Part shown: positions 37,935 to 47,065 of the stretch, in pieces
How the letters are laid out: each line of letters starts with the position of its first letter
How positions within the stretch are numbered: the first letter of the stretch is position 1
Assembly (NCBI GenBank): GCA_963750535.1
Contig: CAVVRF010000028.1
Coordinates: 248,001-312,000, forward strand
DNA length: 64,000 nt
From: JAKFWF01 sp963750535
GTDB lineage: Bacteria; Pseudomonadota; Alphaproteobacteria; Rhizobiales; Hyphomicrobiaceae
Direction of reading: 5' to 3'
The notes under the pieces: generated by a model
Seen by the model: only the letters and a program-made list of their open reading frames with translations
Told to the model about the DNA's origin: nothing
The model's database searches: none
Made by a program: the position numbers and the translations under genes

Positions 37935-39422
37935 ATGGCCGAAGCTTCAAGTCACCTGCTGCCCTCGCTCGCGCTCGAGCGCTCGGTGTTCGATCTGGAG
38001 GCGAGCCGGCTGCGCCTGCAGACCACGGTTCGGTTGCGCTGGTTCGCGGTGGTCGGACAGCTTGCGGCAGTGATGTTCGTTTACTTCGGACTGGGCTTCG
38101 ACCTGCCGATGGGCTGGTGCCTGCTCGTCATCTCGGCGTCGGCCTGGCTCAATATCTTTCTGCGGGTGCGGTTCCCGGCCCGGCACCGGCTCGATGCCTG
38201 GGTCGCCACTTGCCTGCTCGCCTATGACATCCTCCAGCTGGCGCTGCTGCTTTATCTGACCGGCGGAATCGAGAATCCGTTCGTCGTGCTGCTGGTGGCG
38301 CCGGCGACCGTTTCCGCGGCGACGCTGCCGCCGCGCAACATCGTCGCCCTCGGTGTCCTGGCGCTGGTGCTGTCGGCATTGCTGATCAAATACCATCAGC
38401 CACTGCCGTGGTATGCCGCCAACGGCCTCGAGTTGCCGCCCCTGTATGGCGTGGGCGCGTTTGCGGGTGTCGCCTCCTGCATGGTGTTCCTCGGGTTCTA
38501 CGGCTGGCGATTGTCGAAGGAAGGCCGGCAGATGTCGGCGGCGCTGGCGGCGACCGAGCTGGTTCTGGCCCGCGAGCAGAAGCTGCATGCCCTCGACGGT
38601 CTCGCGGCGGCGGCGGCGCATGAGCTCGGGACGCCGCTCGGCACCATCGTGCTGGTGGCCAAGGAGCTCGAGCACGGCCTGGAGCAGGGCTCGGCCATGG
38701 CCGAGGACATCGCCTTGCTCAAGAGCCAGGCGCAGCGCTGCCGGGAGATCCTGCAGAAGCTCACCCGCAAGCCCACGGAGAGCGACCCGCTGCATGCGAG
38801 CCTTTCCATCACGCAACTGATCGAGGAGGCCGTCGCCCCGCACCGGATGTACTCGGTCGCGATCGAGATCGACCAGGGCCCATATGTCGGCGGCGAGACC
38901 GAGGATGTCGGCGGACGCGCCACCGACGAGCCGGTCGGGGAGCGGCGGCCGGGCCTGATCTACGGGGTCGGCAACCTGATCGAGAATGCCGTCGAGTTCG
39001 CGCAGTCGAAGGTGCTGATTACCGCACGCTGGAATGAGCGCGAGGTCATGATCATGATCATGGATGACGGCCCGGGCTTCTCGCCCGATGTCATCGAATC
39101 GCTCGGCGAGCCCTATGTCACCACCCGCCGCAGCGCCGGCACCAAGGTCGACGAGGGCAAGGCGACCGGGCTGGGTCTCGGCTTTTTCATCGCCAAGACC
39201 TTGCTCGAGCGCTCCGGCGCGACGGTCGGCATGGCCAATCGCGAGCCGCCGGAGCGTGGCGCGAAAGTCACATTGACTTGGCGACGACATGATTTCGAAG
39301 GCCGGGAGGCGGAATGGTCCGCTTTCCCGGGCCGATCGCGAAAGCCGCCGGCCGCGCAGCCGACGCCACCGGCCGGCAGGCATGGCGAATTGGGCGCTGC
39401 CGGCCCGGGCGGTCCAGGTTAA
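37935..39422 (+). CDS. regB: RegB/PrrB/ActS-type redox sensor histidine kinase
   Basis: 495 residues. Six membrane helices fill about residues 35-200, with the quinone-binding loop GGIENPF (110-116). The H-box is AAAHELGTPLGT (His229), and the redox-active cysteine lies in QRCREIL (Cys269). The HATPase domain has NLIENAVEF and GLGLGFFIAKTL. In Rhodobacter and relatives RegB responds to quinone redox state and phosphorylates RegA to control respiration, CO2 and N2 fixation. regA follows after 84 bp. The tail beyond about residue 455 is unconserved and proline-rich. Confidence 0.94.
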   Translation: MAEASSHLLPSLALERSVFDLEASRLRLQTTVRLRWFAVVGQLAAVMFVYFGLGFDLPMGWCLLVISASAWLNIFLRVRFPARHRLDAWVATCLLAYDILQLALLLYLTGGIENPFVVLLVAPATVSAATLPPRNIVALGVLALVLSALLIKYHQPLPWYAANGLELPPLYGVGAFAGVASCMVFLGFYGWRLSKEGRQMSAALAATELVLAREQKLHALDGLAAAAAHELGTPLGTIVLVAKELEHGLEQGSAMAEDIALLKSQAQRCREILQKLTRKPTESDPLHASLSITQLIEEAVAPHRMYSVAIEIDQGPYVGGETEDVGGRATDEPVGERRPGLIYGVGNLIENAVEFAQSKVLITARWNEREVMIMIMDDGPGFSPDVIESLGEPYVTTRRSAGTKVDEGKATGLGLGFFIAKTLLERSGATVGMANREPPERGAKVTLTWRRHDFEGREAEWSAFPGRSRKPPAAQPTPPAGRHGELGAAGPGGPG

Positions 39423-39506
39423 GGTAGTCCGAGGGTCGGCGCGCCACGGGGGCTTGGCTTGTGCCGTGCAACCGCTATATCTGTTGCAGAGCAGGAGGGT
39501 GCCGCT

Positions 39507-40070
39507 GTGGCCGAAGATCTGTCATTCAAGAAGGACGAGCTGCCGGAGGATGTGTCGCTTGTCTTGGTCGATGACGACCGTGCGTTCGTCCAGCGCCTGG
39601 GGCGGGCCATGGAGGTGCGCGGCTTCGAGGTTCGCCTTGGCTATTCAGTGGCCGAAGGGATGGAATTGATCCGGCAGCGGGCGCCGGCGTTTGCGGTCGT
39701 CGACATGCGGTTGGAGGACGGCAACGGACTCGATGTGATCGCCGAGCTGTCGCGGGTTAGACCCAACTCGCGGGCGATCGTCCTGACCGGCTACGGCAAC
39801 TTCGCGACCGCGGTGTCGGCGGTAAAGCTCGGCGCCGTCGACTATCTCGGCAAGCCGGCCGATGCCGACGACGTCACCGATGCCCTGCTGGCGCCGTCCG
39901 ATTCGAAGGCGCCGCCGCCGGAGAACCCGATGTCGGCGGACCGGGTTCGCTGGGAGCACATCCAGCGCGTTTACGAATTGTGCGGCCGCAACGTCTCCGA
40001 GACCGCCCGCCGCCTCAACATGCACCGGCGGACCCTGCAGCGCATCCTCGCCAAGCGCGCGCCGAAATAG
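39507..40070 (+). CDS. regA: RegA/PrrA/ActR-type response regulator
   Basis: 187 residues from a GTG at 39507, with AGGAGG nine bases upstream. The receiver domain has VDDDRAF and the phosphoacceptor Asp66 in VVDMRLEDGNG. A short linker leads to a Fis-type helix-turn-helix ending NMHRRTLQRILAKRAPK, which is almost invariant in RegA. It is the global redox regulator paired with RegB. A palindromic element follows the stop directly. Confidence 0.95.
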   Translation: MAEDLSFKKDELPEDVSLVLVDDDRAFVQRLGRAMEVRGFEVRLGYSVAEGMELIRQRAPAFAVVDMRLEDGNGLDVIAELSRVRPNSRAIVLTGYGNFATAVSAVKLGAVDYLGKPADADDVTDALLAPSDSKAPPPENPMSADRVRWEHIQRVYELCGRNVSETARRLNMHRRTLQRILAKRAPK

Positions 40071-40071
40071 C

Positions 40072-40145
40072 CTAGTGTCCCGATCGCGAAGTTCGCTTCA
40101 TTCGCATGGCAATCGGATGAACTTCGCGATCGATTAGCACACTAG
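40072..40145. repeat. 74-bp palindromic element with CTAG ends, MITE-like
   Basis: CTAGTGT at 40072-40078 is matched by ACACTAG at 40139-40145. Inside, a perfect 14-bp inverted repeat CGATCGCGAAGTTC/GAACTTCGCGATCG (40081-40094, 40119-40132) flanks 24 bp. Inverted ends beginning after TA resemble IS630/Tc1-type miniature elements, which insert at CTAG. It could equally act as the terminator of regA, since it lies one base after its stop. Copy number cannot be judged from one copy. Confidence 0.5.
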
Positions 40146-40158
40146 CAAATCCAAGCTT

Positions 40159-40650
40159 CTAGTCGTTCCAGCCGCGCTCGAGGTTGAGCTCGGGGTCTGC
40201 GAGCAACGTCAGCCGCATCGCGCCGATTTGCGCCAGTCGCGTGACGAGCGCCTTCCGCCTGGCCGCCGCCAGCGGATGATGCGGCGCTTCCCGCACGATC
40301 TCGGCGCCGAACCGGTCGGCGACCACGATACCGGTGTCGGCCGGCAGCAGCGGCAGCGGAAATGCGGCGTCGACGGCGAAGAACAGGCGATCGCAGAACT
40401 CGCGGTAGTCCGGCCATTTGCTGTCAGCGCGGAAGTCCTCGATGCTCGACTTGATCTCCACGATCCAGACGTCGCCCTTCTCGGCGAGGGCGATGATATC
40501 GGCGCGCCTCCCGTTGGCGAGCGTCACTTCCGACAGGCTCGCCAGGCCATGCGCCAGCAGCATGCGTCGTGTGCCGCGCGCGATGTCGAGGGCGGCCGGC
40601 GATTGGCGGCCGTCGACCGGAGGGAATAAAGTGGCACGCAAATTCGTCAT
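40159..40650 (-). CDS. MmcB-like DNA repair putative endonuclease
   Basis: 163 residues from the ATG at 40650. The PD-(D/E)XK core is seen in RRADIIALAEKGDVWIVEIKSSIEDF, split as RADIIAL and IVEIKSS. DSKWPDYREFCDRLFFAV is the MmcB family signature. In Caulobacter mmcB belongs to the DNA-damage set. I searched the upstream region for the alphaproteobacterial LexA box (GTTC-N7-GTTC) and did not find one. It is divergent from the Lon-like gene, with a palindrome between the two. Confidence 0.85.
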   Translation of the reverse strand: MTNLRATLFPPVDGRQSPAALDIARGTRRMLLAHGLASLSEVTLANGRRADIIALAEKGDVWIVEIKSSIEDFRADSKWPDYREFCDRLFFAVDAAFPLPLLPADTGIVVADRFGAEIVREAPHHPLAAARRKALVTRLAQIGAMRLTLLADPELNLERGWND

Positions 40651-40699
40651 GTCTTCGCCATCACCAGGTGAGAGAGGCGGCGGATGGCCGCGCAATATC

Positions 40700-40726
40700 G
40701 TATTCCCGCACATTAGCGGGTGATAC
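40700..40726. promoter_or_regulatory. 27-bp interrupted palindrome between divergent mmcB-like and Lon-like genes
   Basis: GTAT at 40700-40703 and CCCGC at 40705-40709 are mirrored by GCGGG at 40716-40720 and ATAC at 40723-40726. Its position in the 104-bp gap between divergent starts (40650 and 40755) suits an operator shared by both genes. The regulator is unknown. Confidence 0.42.
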
Positions 40727-40754
40727 TGCGACCGGAACATAGGGGCTTGGGACG

Positions 40755-43259
40755 ATGATCTTCAAATGGGCCAAGGGCGCGAAATCGCAAGCGCTGATCA
40801 CCGGCCCGGCAACCGCGGCGACAAGCGCCTCCGCCGGCGAGATGCGACTGCCCCTGCCGGCATCAGCCCTGCGCCGGAAGGTCGATGCCGCCGCCCTCGG
40901 TTTCAAGTCGACGGCCGAGCTCGAGCCGTCCGACGGCTTGATCGGCCAGGACCGCGCGCTGCGCGCCATCCAGTTTGGCGCCGATATCGAGGCGCATGAT
41001 TTCAACGTGTTCGTTCTCGGTCCGCCGTCGATCGGCAAGAGCACGGCGGTCAAGGCCTACCTCGCCCGCAAGGCCCGGCCGGCGCAATCCGCTTCCGATT
41101 GGGTCTACGTCTTCAACTACGACAATCCGAACCGGCCGCATGCACTTGAGCTGCCGTGTGGCCGCGCGCGTGAATTGGCGCAGGGCATGGTCAGGGCGAT
41201 CGACGAGCTTCGCGCGACGTTGCCGGCGATGTTCGAAGGCGACGACTACCAGACCCGCAAGCGCTCGATCGACGAAGCCTTCCGCTCCGGCCAGGAGGCG
41301 GCGCTCGAGGGCCTGAACCGCAAGGCGCAGGCACAGAACATCGCGATCCTGCGAACGCCGACGGGCTTCGCCATGGCGCCCATGCTGGAAGGCAAGGTGG
41401 TGAAGCCCGAGGTCTTCATGCAGCTGCCGGAGGACATGCGGCGCGGCGTCGAGGCGAAGATCGAGGCATTGCAGACCGAGCTCGAGGCGCTGCTGACGAA
41501 GGTGCCGAAATCCGACAAGGAGCGGCGGCAGAAACTGTCGGCGCTGCACGAGGAGATCGCGACCGCCGCGACCCGCGAGGCGCTCGACGAGCTCGAAGCC
41601 GCGTTCGCCGACCTGCCCAACGTGCTGCGCCACATCGCCGCGGCCAAGGCCGACATGATCCGCAACGTCGCGCTGTTCCTCGCCGACGAGGATGACGGCG
41701 GCGGCGCGATCAAGCCACCCGCCGATGCCTCCCGGGATGCCAGGTTCCGGCGCTATCTGGTCAATACCTTCGTCGCCAGCGAGCCGAGCGACGTCTGCGA
41801 GACGCCGCTGGTGGAGGAGCTCAATCCGACCTATGGCAACCTGATCGGCCGCATCGAGCACATCGCGCAGATGGGCACGATGCTGACCGACTTCCTGCTG
41901 GTCAAGGCGGGCGCACTGCACCGGGCCAACGGCGGCTATCTGCTGCTCGATGTCCGCAAGCTGCTGCTGTCGCCGTTCGCCTGGGAAGCATTGAAGCGGG
42001 CGATCAAGGCGCGCGAGATCCGCATCGAGCAGCCGGTCGAGACGGTCGGCATGATGACCGCGCAGACCCTCGACCCGGAGCCGATCCCGCTCAAGGTAAA
42101 GGTCGTCCTGTTCGGCGACCGTCAGCTCTATTACCTGTTGAACGATGCCGATCCGGATTTCTCGCGCCTGTTCAAGGTGCAGGCCGACTTCGACGACACC
42201 ATCTCGCGGTCCGACGACAACGACCTCGCCTATGCGCGCCTGATCGCCTCGATCGTCCGCCAGCACAAGCTGAAGCCGGTCGATGCCAGCGGCGTGGCGC
42301 GGCTGATCGAGGAAGGCGCGCGGCTGGCCGACGACCGCGAGAAGCTGTCGATCGAGATCGGCCGCTTGTCCGACATCGTGCGCGAGGCCGACTACTGGGC
42401 GACGCTCGGCCGGCGCAAGGTGATCACGCGCGCCGACGTCGACAAGGCGGTCGAGGAGGCGGTGGATCGCGCCAGCCGACTGCGCGACCGCGCCCAGGAG
42501 ACGATCGAGCGCGGCATCGTCCTGATCGACACGGCCGGCGCCAAGGTCGGGCAGATCAACGGCCTGTCGGTGCTGCAGCTCGGACCATTCGCGTTCGGAC
42601 GGCCGAGCCGCATCACGGCGCGCGTGCGCATGGGCCAGGGCCGCGTCACCGACATCGAGCGCGAGGTCGAGCTCGGCGGGCCGCTGCATTCAAAGGGCGT
42701 GATGATCCTGTGGGGCTTCCTGGCCGGCCGCTATGCCCAGGATGTGCCGCTGGCGCTGGCCGCCACGCTGGTGTTCGAGCAGTCCTATGGCGGCGTCGAC
42801 GGCGACAGCGCCTCCTCGGCCGAGCTCTACGCGCTGCTGTCGGCGCTGGCGGAGGTGCCGATCCTGCAGTCGTTCGCGGTGACCGGCTCGGTCAACCAGT
42901 GGGGCGAGGTACAGGCGATCGGCGGCGTCAACGAGAAGATCGAGGGCTACTTCGATCTGTGCAAGGCGCGCGGCCTCGACGGTACGCAAGGCGTGCTGAT
43001 CCCGCAGTCGAACGTGCAGCACCTGATGCTGCGCGAGGATGTCGTGACGGCGGTCGCCGACGGCAAGTTCAGGATCCATGCCGTCGGCCACATCGACGAC
43101 GGCATCGAGATCCTGACCGGGCGCACGGCGGGCAAGGCCGCAGCCGATGGCAGCTATCCCAAGGACTCGATCAATGCCCTGGTCGAGGAGAAGCTGCACG
43201 GCTTCGCCACTCGCGCCAGGGCATTCGCCAAGCCGCCAGGGGATGGGCCGACGACATGA
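40755..43259 (+). CDS. Lon-like AAA+ ATPase/protease (LonC/YcbZ-type)
   Basis: 834 residues. The Walker A is VLGPPSIGKST (about 88-98). A long coiled-coil insert (about 160-300) interrupts the ATPase region. The C-terminal S16 Lon protease domain has the catalytic serine in VDGDSASSAEL (Ser685) and the lysine in GVNEKIEGY (Lys728). The 43-residue spacing equals that of the Ser-Lys dyad of E. coli Lon. Unlike Lon it lacks the N-terminal LAN domain. It probably degrades a restricted set of substrates in the cytosol. Its stop overlaps the start of an unknown gene, suggesting a dedicated partner. Confidence 0.88.
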   Translation: MIFKWAKGAKSQALITGPATAATSASAGEMRLPLPASALRRKVDAAALGFKSTAELEPSDGLIGQDRALRAIQFGADIEAHDFNVFVLGPPSIGKSTAVKAYLARKARPAQSASDWVYVFNYDNPNRPHALELPCGRARELAQGMVRAIDELRATLPAMFEGDDYQTRKRSIDEAFRSGQEAALEGLNRKAQAQNIAILRTPTGFAMAPMLEGKVVKPEVFMQLPEDMRRGVEAKIEALQTELEALLTKVPKSDKERRQKLSALHEEIATAATREALDELEAAFADLPNVLRHIAAAKADMIRNVALFLADEDDGGGAIKPPADASRDARFRRYLVNTFVASEPSDVCETPLVEELNPTYGNLIGRIEHIAQMGTMLTDFLLVKAGALHRANGGYLLLDVRKLLLSPFAWEALKRAIKAREIRIEQPVETVGMMTAQTLDPEPIPLKVKVVLFGDRQLYYLLNDADPDFSRLFKVQADFDDTISRSDDNDLAYARLIASIVRQHKLKPVDASGVARLIEEGARLADDREKLSIEIGRLSDIVREADYWATLGRRKVITRADVDKAVEEAVDRASRLRDRAQETIERGIVLIDTAGAKVGQINGLSVLQLGPFAFGRPSRITARVRMGQGRVTDIEREVELGGPLHSKGVMILWGFLAGRYAQDVPLALAATLVFEQSYGGVDGDSASSAELYALLSALAEVPILQSFAVTGSVNQWGEVQAIGGVNEKIEGYFDLCKARGLDGTQGVLIPQSNVQHLMLREDVVTAVADGKFRIHAVGHIDDGIEILTGRTAGKAAADGSYPKDSINALVEEKLHGFATRARAFAKPPGDGPTT

Positions 43260-44119
43260 TCGCGCACGTTGCCGAAGCCGACGAAGCAAGGGGCCGGGTG
43301 ATCGTGCGAACGACCTCGGCGCGGACCAGTGACATCGCCATCCAGGCGGCGGTGCGGATCGCCCAGGCCTATCATTCGCAGATCGAGAGCCTGTTTATCG
43401 AGGACACCGAGCTGCTGGCGCTGTCGCGCTTTTCCTTCGCGCGCGAGATCAGCCCGAGCGGCCACGGCACCAGGGGCATCAACACCGCCGATCTCCTGCG
43501 TGAGATGCGCTTCCAGTTCACCAGCCTGCAGCGGCGGCTCACCGAGCTGGCAAAGGCGGCCCAGGTGCCGGTGGCGGAGCGCTGCGTGCGCGACGATCCG
43601 CTGCGCGCGCTGGCGATCACCTGTGCCGACTGCGGGCCGTGGAACGTCGTCGTGCTGGCCGAGCCGTTCAGCGCATCGTCGGGCGCCGAGATCGCGCGCC
43701 TGCTCGACAACGTCGAGGATGCGACCGGCCTGGTCCTGGTCGGGCCGCGAGCCCGGCGCCTCAGCGGCCCGGTGGTGATGATGCTCGAGGACATCGATGC
43801 GTTGACCGGCATGCTGCGCGCCGGCGATCGTCTGGTCGAGGGAGCCGAGACGGAGCTGGTCCTGGCGATCGTGTCCGCCGATGCCGAGACCGCCGGGTGG
43901 ATCGAATTGCAGGCCCGGCTGCTGCTGGCGGAGCGGACCGATGTGCATCTGGTCCAGCTCCCGCTTGCACATGCCGAGCCGGCGCTGGCCGCCGAGGCGA
44001 TCCGGCGCATGCGGCCGGGCTTCGTCATCGCCCGGTTCGGCGGCCTGGTGGTGCCGGCGGCGGAGGATCTGGGTCCGCTTGCCGCCGCGCTCGAATGTCC
44101 GCTGCTGCTGAGCCGGTAG
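43256..44119 (+). CDS. Unknown protein translationally coupled to the Lon-like protease
   Basis: 287 residues, starting with an ATGA overlap on the protease stop. No family is recognised for certain. Alternating hydrophobic strands and helices (GRVIVRTTSA, RIAQAYHSQIESLFIED, WNVVVLAEPF, TGLVLVGPRARR, ELVLAIVSAD) suggest a tandem Rossmann-like fold reminiscent of universal stress proteins, without an obvious ATP motif. No signal peptide or membrane helix is seen. Coupling to a Lon-like protease suggests an adaptor, regulator or substrate, which is inference only. Confidence 0.7.
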   Translation: MIAHVAEADEARGRVIVRTTSARTSDIAIQAAVRIAQAYHSQIESLFIEDTELLALSRFSFAREISPSGHGTRGINTADLLREMRFQFTSLQRRLTELAKAAQVPVAERCVRDDPLRALAITCADCGPWNVVVLAEPFSASSGAEIARLLDNVEDATGLVLVGPRARRLSGPVVMMLEDIDALTGMLRAGDRLVEGAETELVLAIVSADAETAGWIELQARLLLAERTDVHLVQLPLAHAEPALAAEAIRRMRPGFVIARFGGLVVPAAEDLGPLAAALECPLLLSR

Positions 44120-44145
44120 CGAATTGCGTTGCCGGCGGCCGGTCT

Positions 44146-44547
44146 TCATTTCACCTTGAAGCGCTCGTCCGGCGGAACCTGCATCGCCGTCATCATCCGG
44201 TTGCCTTCGGTGGCGAGGCCGATCACCCGCAGCATTTCGTTGTACTGCGCCTGCGTCATGCCCTTCTGTTTGGCAAAGTGGGTGTGCGTGTGGATGCAAT
44301 ACTCGCAATTGTTCATGATCGAGACGGTGATGTAGATGAACTCCTTGACCAGCGGATCGAGCGCGGTGCCGGGCCCCATCACCTGCTTCGCCTTTTCCCA
44401 GCTCGCCTTCAGGTTGACCGGGTCATTGGCGAGCGCCCGCCACGAGTTGTTGACGTAGTCGGTGCTGCGCGTCTTGCGGATGTCGTCGAACACCGCGCGC
44501 GCCTCCGGGCTCGCCTCTTCGTCGGTCAGAAGTTTCACGGTCGCCAT
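44146..44547 (-). CDS. Carboxymuconolactone decarboxylase / AhpD-like family protein
   Basis: 133 residues from the ATG at 44547, preceded by GGAGGAG. The AhpD-type redox site NNCEYCIHTHTHFA gives CxxC plus a nearby histidine. Such proteins act as peroxidase partners or as gamma-carboxymuconolactone decarboxylases, and the CxxC form favours the redox role. It is transcribed away from the aminotransferase gene that starts 137 bp to the right. Confidence 0.85.
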   Translation of the reverse strand: MATVKLLTDEEASPEARAVFDDIRKTRSTDYVNNSWRALANDPVNLKASWEKAKQVMGPGTALDPLVKEFIYITVSIMNNCEYCIHTHTHFAKQKGMTQAQYNEMLRVIGLATEGNRMMTAMQVPPDERFKVK

Positions 44548-44683
44548 CGGCGTCTCCTCCAGGGGTGCTGCTCGTTGCCCCGACAGTTGATCACGGCTGC
44601 CCTGTTTTGTCAGGCGAGTGACAACGCTGCCCGCATTCGGGCACACTCCGCGCTCGATCCCGCCGAACCCCGAGGCAATGCCG

Positions 44684-46091
44684 ATGAGCAACTTCGAGCA
44701 GCGCAGGCCCGCCGGCACGAGCTACGTGCGGCCGGCCGCCGGCGGCGCGCAGGACATCTTCCAGCCGCGCAGCAACAAGGTGCCGCTGCCGCTGATCGAG
44801 CGGGCACAAGGCATCTTCCAGTGGGACGAATACGGCAACGAGTACATCGACGTGTCGTCCGGGCCGGTGGTCAGCAACATCGGGCACGGCAACGCGCACG
44901 TGGCGGAGGCGATGGCGCGGCAGGCGCGAACGATGGATTTCGCCTATGCGCGGGTCGCCCGCCATCGCCCCAACATCGAGCTCACGGCACGGATCGCGGC
45001 GCTGGCGGGGCCCGGGTTCGAGCGGGTGTGCCTGTCGTCCGGCGGCAGCGAGGCGATCGAGATCGCGATCAAGTTCCTGCGCGCTTATGCGGTCGCATTC
45101 GGCGAGCCGAGCCGGACCAAGGTGATCACCTGCCAGCCGTCGTACCATGGCGGCACCATCGCCGGGCTCGGATTGTCGGGCGACGATGCGCTGAAGCCGT
45201 TCCTCGATGGCTTCTCGTGGACCGCCGAGCGCGTGCCGGCGCCGCTCAGCTATCGCCCGCCGGCGAACCACACCGCGGAGAGCTGGTCGCGGGCCTGCGC
45301 ATCGGCGCTCGACGACAAGATCCGCGAGTTGGGGCCGCAAAACGTGCTCGCCTTCATGATCGAGCCGGTCGGCGGGCTCGCCACCGGCTGCAACGTGCCG
45401 ACGCCGGAGTATTTCCGCCTGGTGCGCGAGATCTGCAGGCGGAGCGGGATCAAGCTGGTGTTCGACGAGGTGCTGTGCGGGACCGGGCGCACCGGCCGGT
45501 TCCTGGCCGCGCACAACTGGCCCGATGCGCTGCCCGACATCGTCGTGATGGCGAAGGGCCTCGCCTCGGGCTACACGCCGCTCGGCGCCACGCTGCTGCC
45601 GGCGGCGATGGTCGACGCGCTCGCCGAGCGGACCGGGTTCGGCTTCTCGCATACCTATGCGGCGAACCCGATCAGCTGCGCCACCGCGATGGCCGTGCTC
45701 GACGAATACGAGCGCGTTCGATCTGATCAGGAATGCCCGCGAGACCGGGGCCTACCTGAAGGCCGGCGTCTTGAAGCTCGCCGGCAAGAGCCGGATCATC
45801 GGCGACGTGCGCGGGATGGGCATGCTCTATGCCGTCGAGATCGTCGCCGACAAGGCCACGAAACGGCCGCTGCCCGCGCAGGAAAATCCGGCCGACGGCA
45901 TTCGCATCCGCGGCCTCGACAACGGCTTGCTGATCTACGCGCGCCGCACCGCCGGCGGCCGGAACGGCGACTGGTTCATGCTGTCACCGCCGCTGACCAT
46001 CGCGCCGGCGGAGTGCGACGAGTTGTTGCGGCGGCTCGCTCGCACGATCGACGACTACGAAGCATACCTGCAGGCCCAGGGTCACATCTGA
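44684..46091 (+). CDS. Class III PLP-dependent aminotransferase (frameshifted by +1)
   Basis: Removing one base gives 468 residues. The start chosen is the ATG at 44684, 8 bp after GAGG. LSSGGSEAIEIAIKF and PSYHGGTIAG are the cofactor phosphate and ring segments, VFDEVLCGTGRTG holds the Asp, and VVMAKGLASGYTPLGA contains the PLP lysine (about Lys291). After DEYER at about 45715 an extra base inside GCGCG shifts the frame, and the rest (FDLIRNARETGAYL onwards) continues in the next frame to 46091. The substrate is unknown. The ureohydrolase starts 14 bp later, so the two probably act in one pathway for a guanidino or amino compound. Confidence 0.85.
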
Positions 46092-46105
46092 AGGAAGCCG
46101 ACACG

Positions 46106-47065
46106 ATGAAACGCGATCCTCGCTTCCAGCCGGTCGATGCGGCGATCACGCCGCGGTTCTCCGGCGTTGCCACGTTCATGCGAACCCAGCGGCACGACAT
46201 CTCGCCCGAGGTCGACATCGCCCTCGTCGGCGTGCCGTTCGATATCGGCGTCAACTACCGGGCCGGCGCGCGGCAGGGCCCGGCCGGCGTGCGCGAGGCC
46301 TCGCGCCTGATCCGGCGCGTGCATCCGACCAGCGGCATCGCGCCGTACGACATCTGCAACGTCGCCGACGTCGGCGATGCGCCGGTCAACCCGATCGACC
46401 TCGCCCGCAGCATGGCCTCGATCGAGGCCTTCTTCGCCGAGATCCACCGGGCCGGCGCGGTGCCGCTTTCGATCGGCGGCGATCACACCGTGCCGCTGCC
46501 GATCCTGCGAGCGATCGCCAAGGACGCTCCGGTCGGCATCGTGCAGTTCGACGCCCATCCCGATACCCTCGACAGCCTCGCCGAGACCAGGATCAATCAT
46601 GCGACGACGTTCCGCCGCGGTGTCGAGGAAGGCCTGATCGATCCGAAGCGGACGATCCAGATCGGCCTGCGCGGCAGCCGGTTCTCGCCAGACGACATCG
46701 CCTGGGGCCAGAAGGCCGGGTTCACCTGCATCACCTTCGACGACTACGAGGAGATGGGGCGCGCCGCCGCGATCAGGGAGATCGACCGCGTCACCGGCTC
46801 CGGGCCGACCTACGTGACGGTCGACATCGACGGGCTCGAGCCGGCCTATGCGATCGGCACCGGCGTGCCGGAGATCGGCGGCTTCAGCCCGCGCGACATG
46901 CAGGTGATGCTGCAGGCATTGCGCGGCAAGAACCTCGTCGGCGCCGACATCTGCGAGGTGGCGCCCTGCTACGACCCGTCCGGCATAACCTCGATGGTCG
47001 CCGCCAACCTGATGTTCGAGCTGTTGTGCGTGCTGGCCGATGCCAAGGCGAGAGGATCGCGATGA
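46106..47065 (+). CDS. Ureohydrolase of the agmatinase/arginase family (SpeB-like)
   Basis: 319 residues. Manganese ligands are present in IGGDHTVPLP, VQFDAHPDT and VDIDGLEPAYAIGTG. The last has Glu where most members have Asp (DPAFAPGTG), outside the DxD ligand pair. It splits urea from a guanidino substrate such as agmatine, guanidinobutyrate or guanidinopropionate. Flanking aminotransferases suggest the product amine is then transaminated. GAAGGAAG precedes the ATG at 46106, and the stop overlaps the next start. It should not be named speB without a substrate test. Confidence 0.88.
   Translation: MKRDPRFQPVDAAITPRFSGVATFMRTQRHDISPEVDIALVGVPFDIGVNYRAGARQGPAGVREASRLIRRVHPTSGIAPYDICNVADVGDAPVNPIDLARSMASIEAFFAEIHRAGAVPLSIGGDHTVPLPILRAIAKDAPVGIVQFDAHPDTLDSLAETRINHATTFRRGVEEGLIDPKRTIQIGLRGSRFSPDDIAWGQKAGFTCITFDDYEEMGRAAAIREIDRVTGSGPTYVTVDIDGLEPAYAIGTGVPEIGGFSPRDMQVMLQALRGKNLVGADICEVAPCYDPSGITSMVAANLMFELLCVLADAKARGSR

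Noticed and set aside
40651..40754. LexA box for mmcB
   Set aside because: Only a single GTTC half-site at the expected position; the second GTTC at N7 is missing.
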